64,000 nucleotides of DNA, from the NCBI RefSeq assembly GCF_905220565.1, contig NC_059408.1, forward strand, positions 16,368,508 through 16,432,507. Reading direction: 5' to 3'. Shown one piece after another: positions 63,843 through 64,000 of the stretch. This DNA is from Melitaea cinxia (taxonomy: Eukaryota; Arthropoda; Insecta; Lepidoptera; Nymphalidae). Position 1 is the first letter of the stretch, and each line of letters begins with the position of its first letter. The translations under genes and the position numbers were made by a program. The notes under the pieces are model-generated. The model searched no databases. It was not told the DNA's origin and was given only the letters and a program-made list of their open reading frames with translations.

Positions 63843-64000
63843 AGATACATTTACGTTTGCGTATGTATTCTGTTTATATTGGTGTTGAACAATCAATCAT
63901 TGTTAATTACTTCAAAATAAAATTATAATAATATCTAAGTTATTAAGACTATAATTCAATTCAGAGTAAAAAGCGTGTTTCGATCTTCGACTACTGTAAT
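63843..64000. other. AT-rich DNA to window end
   Basis: Nothing recognised. Confidence 0.5.

Noticed and set aside
1..64000. A bacterial-type operon, defence island or virus
   Set aside because: There are no tightly packed genes, ribosome binding sites or viral core genes. The content is that of a lepidopteran intron or intergenic region.

Overview
The window is nuclear DNA from an insect, almost certainly a moth or butterfly (Lepidoptera). It is AT-rich and intron/intergenic in character. It is dominated by short interspersed repeats of the kind lepidopteran genomes carry: tRNA-derived SINEs, SINEs and deletion derivatives with LINE-type 3' tails, Helitron-like elements ending in CTAGT, 5'-truncated non-LTR retrotransposons, and small elements with inverted-repeat ends. 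Nothing looks bacterial or viral. There is no operon and no CRISPR array.

Host coding sequence is scarce. The one well-supported host exon is at 56800-56919 (+). It has a pyrimidine-rich 3' splice site, a short 5' UTR with an in-frame stop, a start codon in good context at 56841, an alanine-rich N-terminus starting MDMWLTASDA, and a GTAAAT donor. I do not recognise the protein. Much of the window may lie in introns or the 5' region of that gene. A second, much weaker microexon candidate lies at 24040-24092.

Layout. 1-5 kb: a partial reverse-transcriptase-like frame cut by the window edge, then old repeats. 5.87-6.31 kb: a solo LTR with a 4-bp target duplication, TATA box, initiator and polyadenylation signal. 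6.4-27 kb: dense SINEs of four families, RTE-like LINE ends and Helitron-like pieces. 27.2 kb: a tRNA-like sequence between perfect inverted repeats. 28-39 kb: more SINEs, several nested. 39.7-44 kb: mostly unique DNA with a cluster of AGATGGCGC-type motifs at 40.5-41.75 kb. 43.95-45.98 kb: a Helitron-like element split by a LINE; an unsplit relative at 63.1-63.84 kb shows the pre-insertion state. 46-56 kb: repeats, including a tandem pair of SINEs. 56.8 kb: the host exon. 58.88-60.9 kb: the longest coding relic, a 5'-truncated Jockey/CR1-like reverse transcriptase with one in-frame stop.

Family labels used here. 'SINE-1': tRNA-derived, about 340 bp, ends GGCTGAAGCG. 'SINE-2': about 285 bp, starts AACTGAGGTAGGG, ends CATCAGGTGAGCC...CCTAGT(TA)TAAAA; it shares a tail motif with the Jockey-like LINE. 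'Retroposon-3': about 330 bp, starts TGTGTGGCTACGG, ends in the last bases of an RTE-like LINE plus (TGA)n. 'SINE-4': tRNA-derived, about 230 bp, head GCCCGTTGGCGCAG. 'IR-A': GAAGTAAAACTTC ends. 'IR-B': AACCGACTTCAA ends. 'IR-C': end GTGTGTCAGCTCCGACGCACG-like. These labels are mine; no database was consulted.

The elements work together as parasites and hosts. The LINEs probably supplied the machinery, and SINE-2 and retroposon-3 carry 3' ends like theirs. Target-site duplications of 8-13 bp flank many copies.
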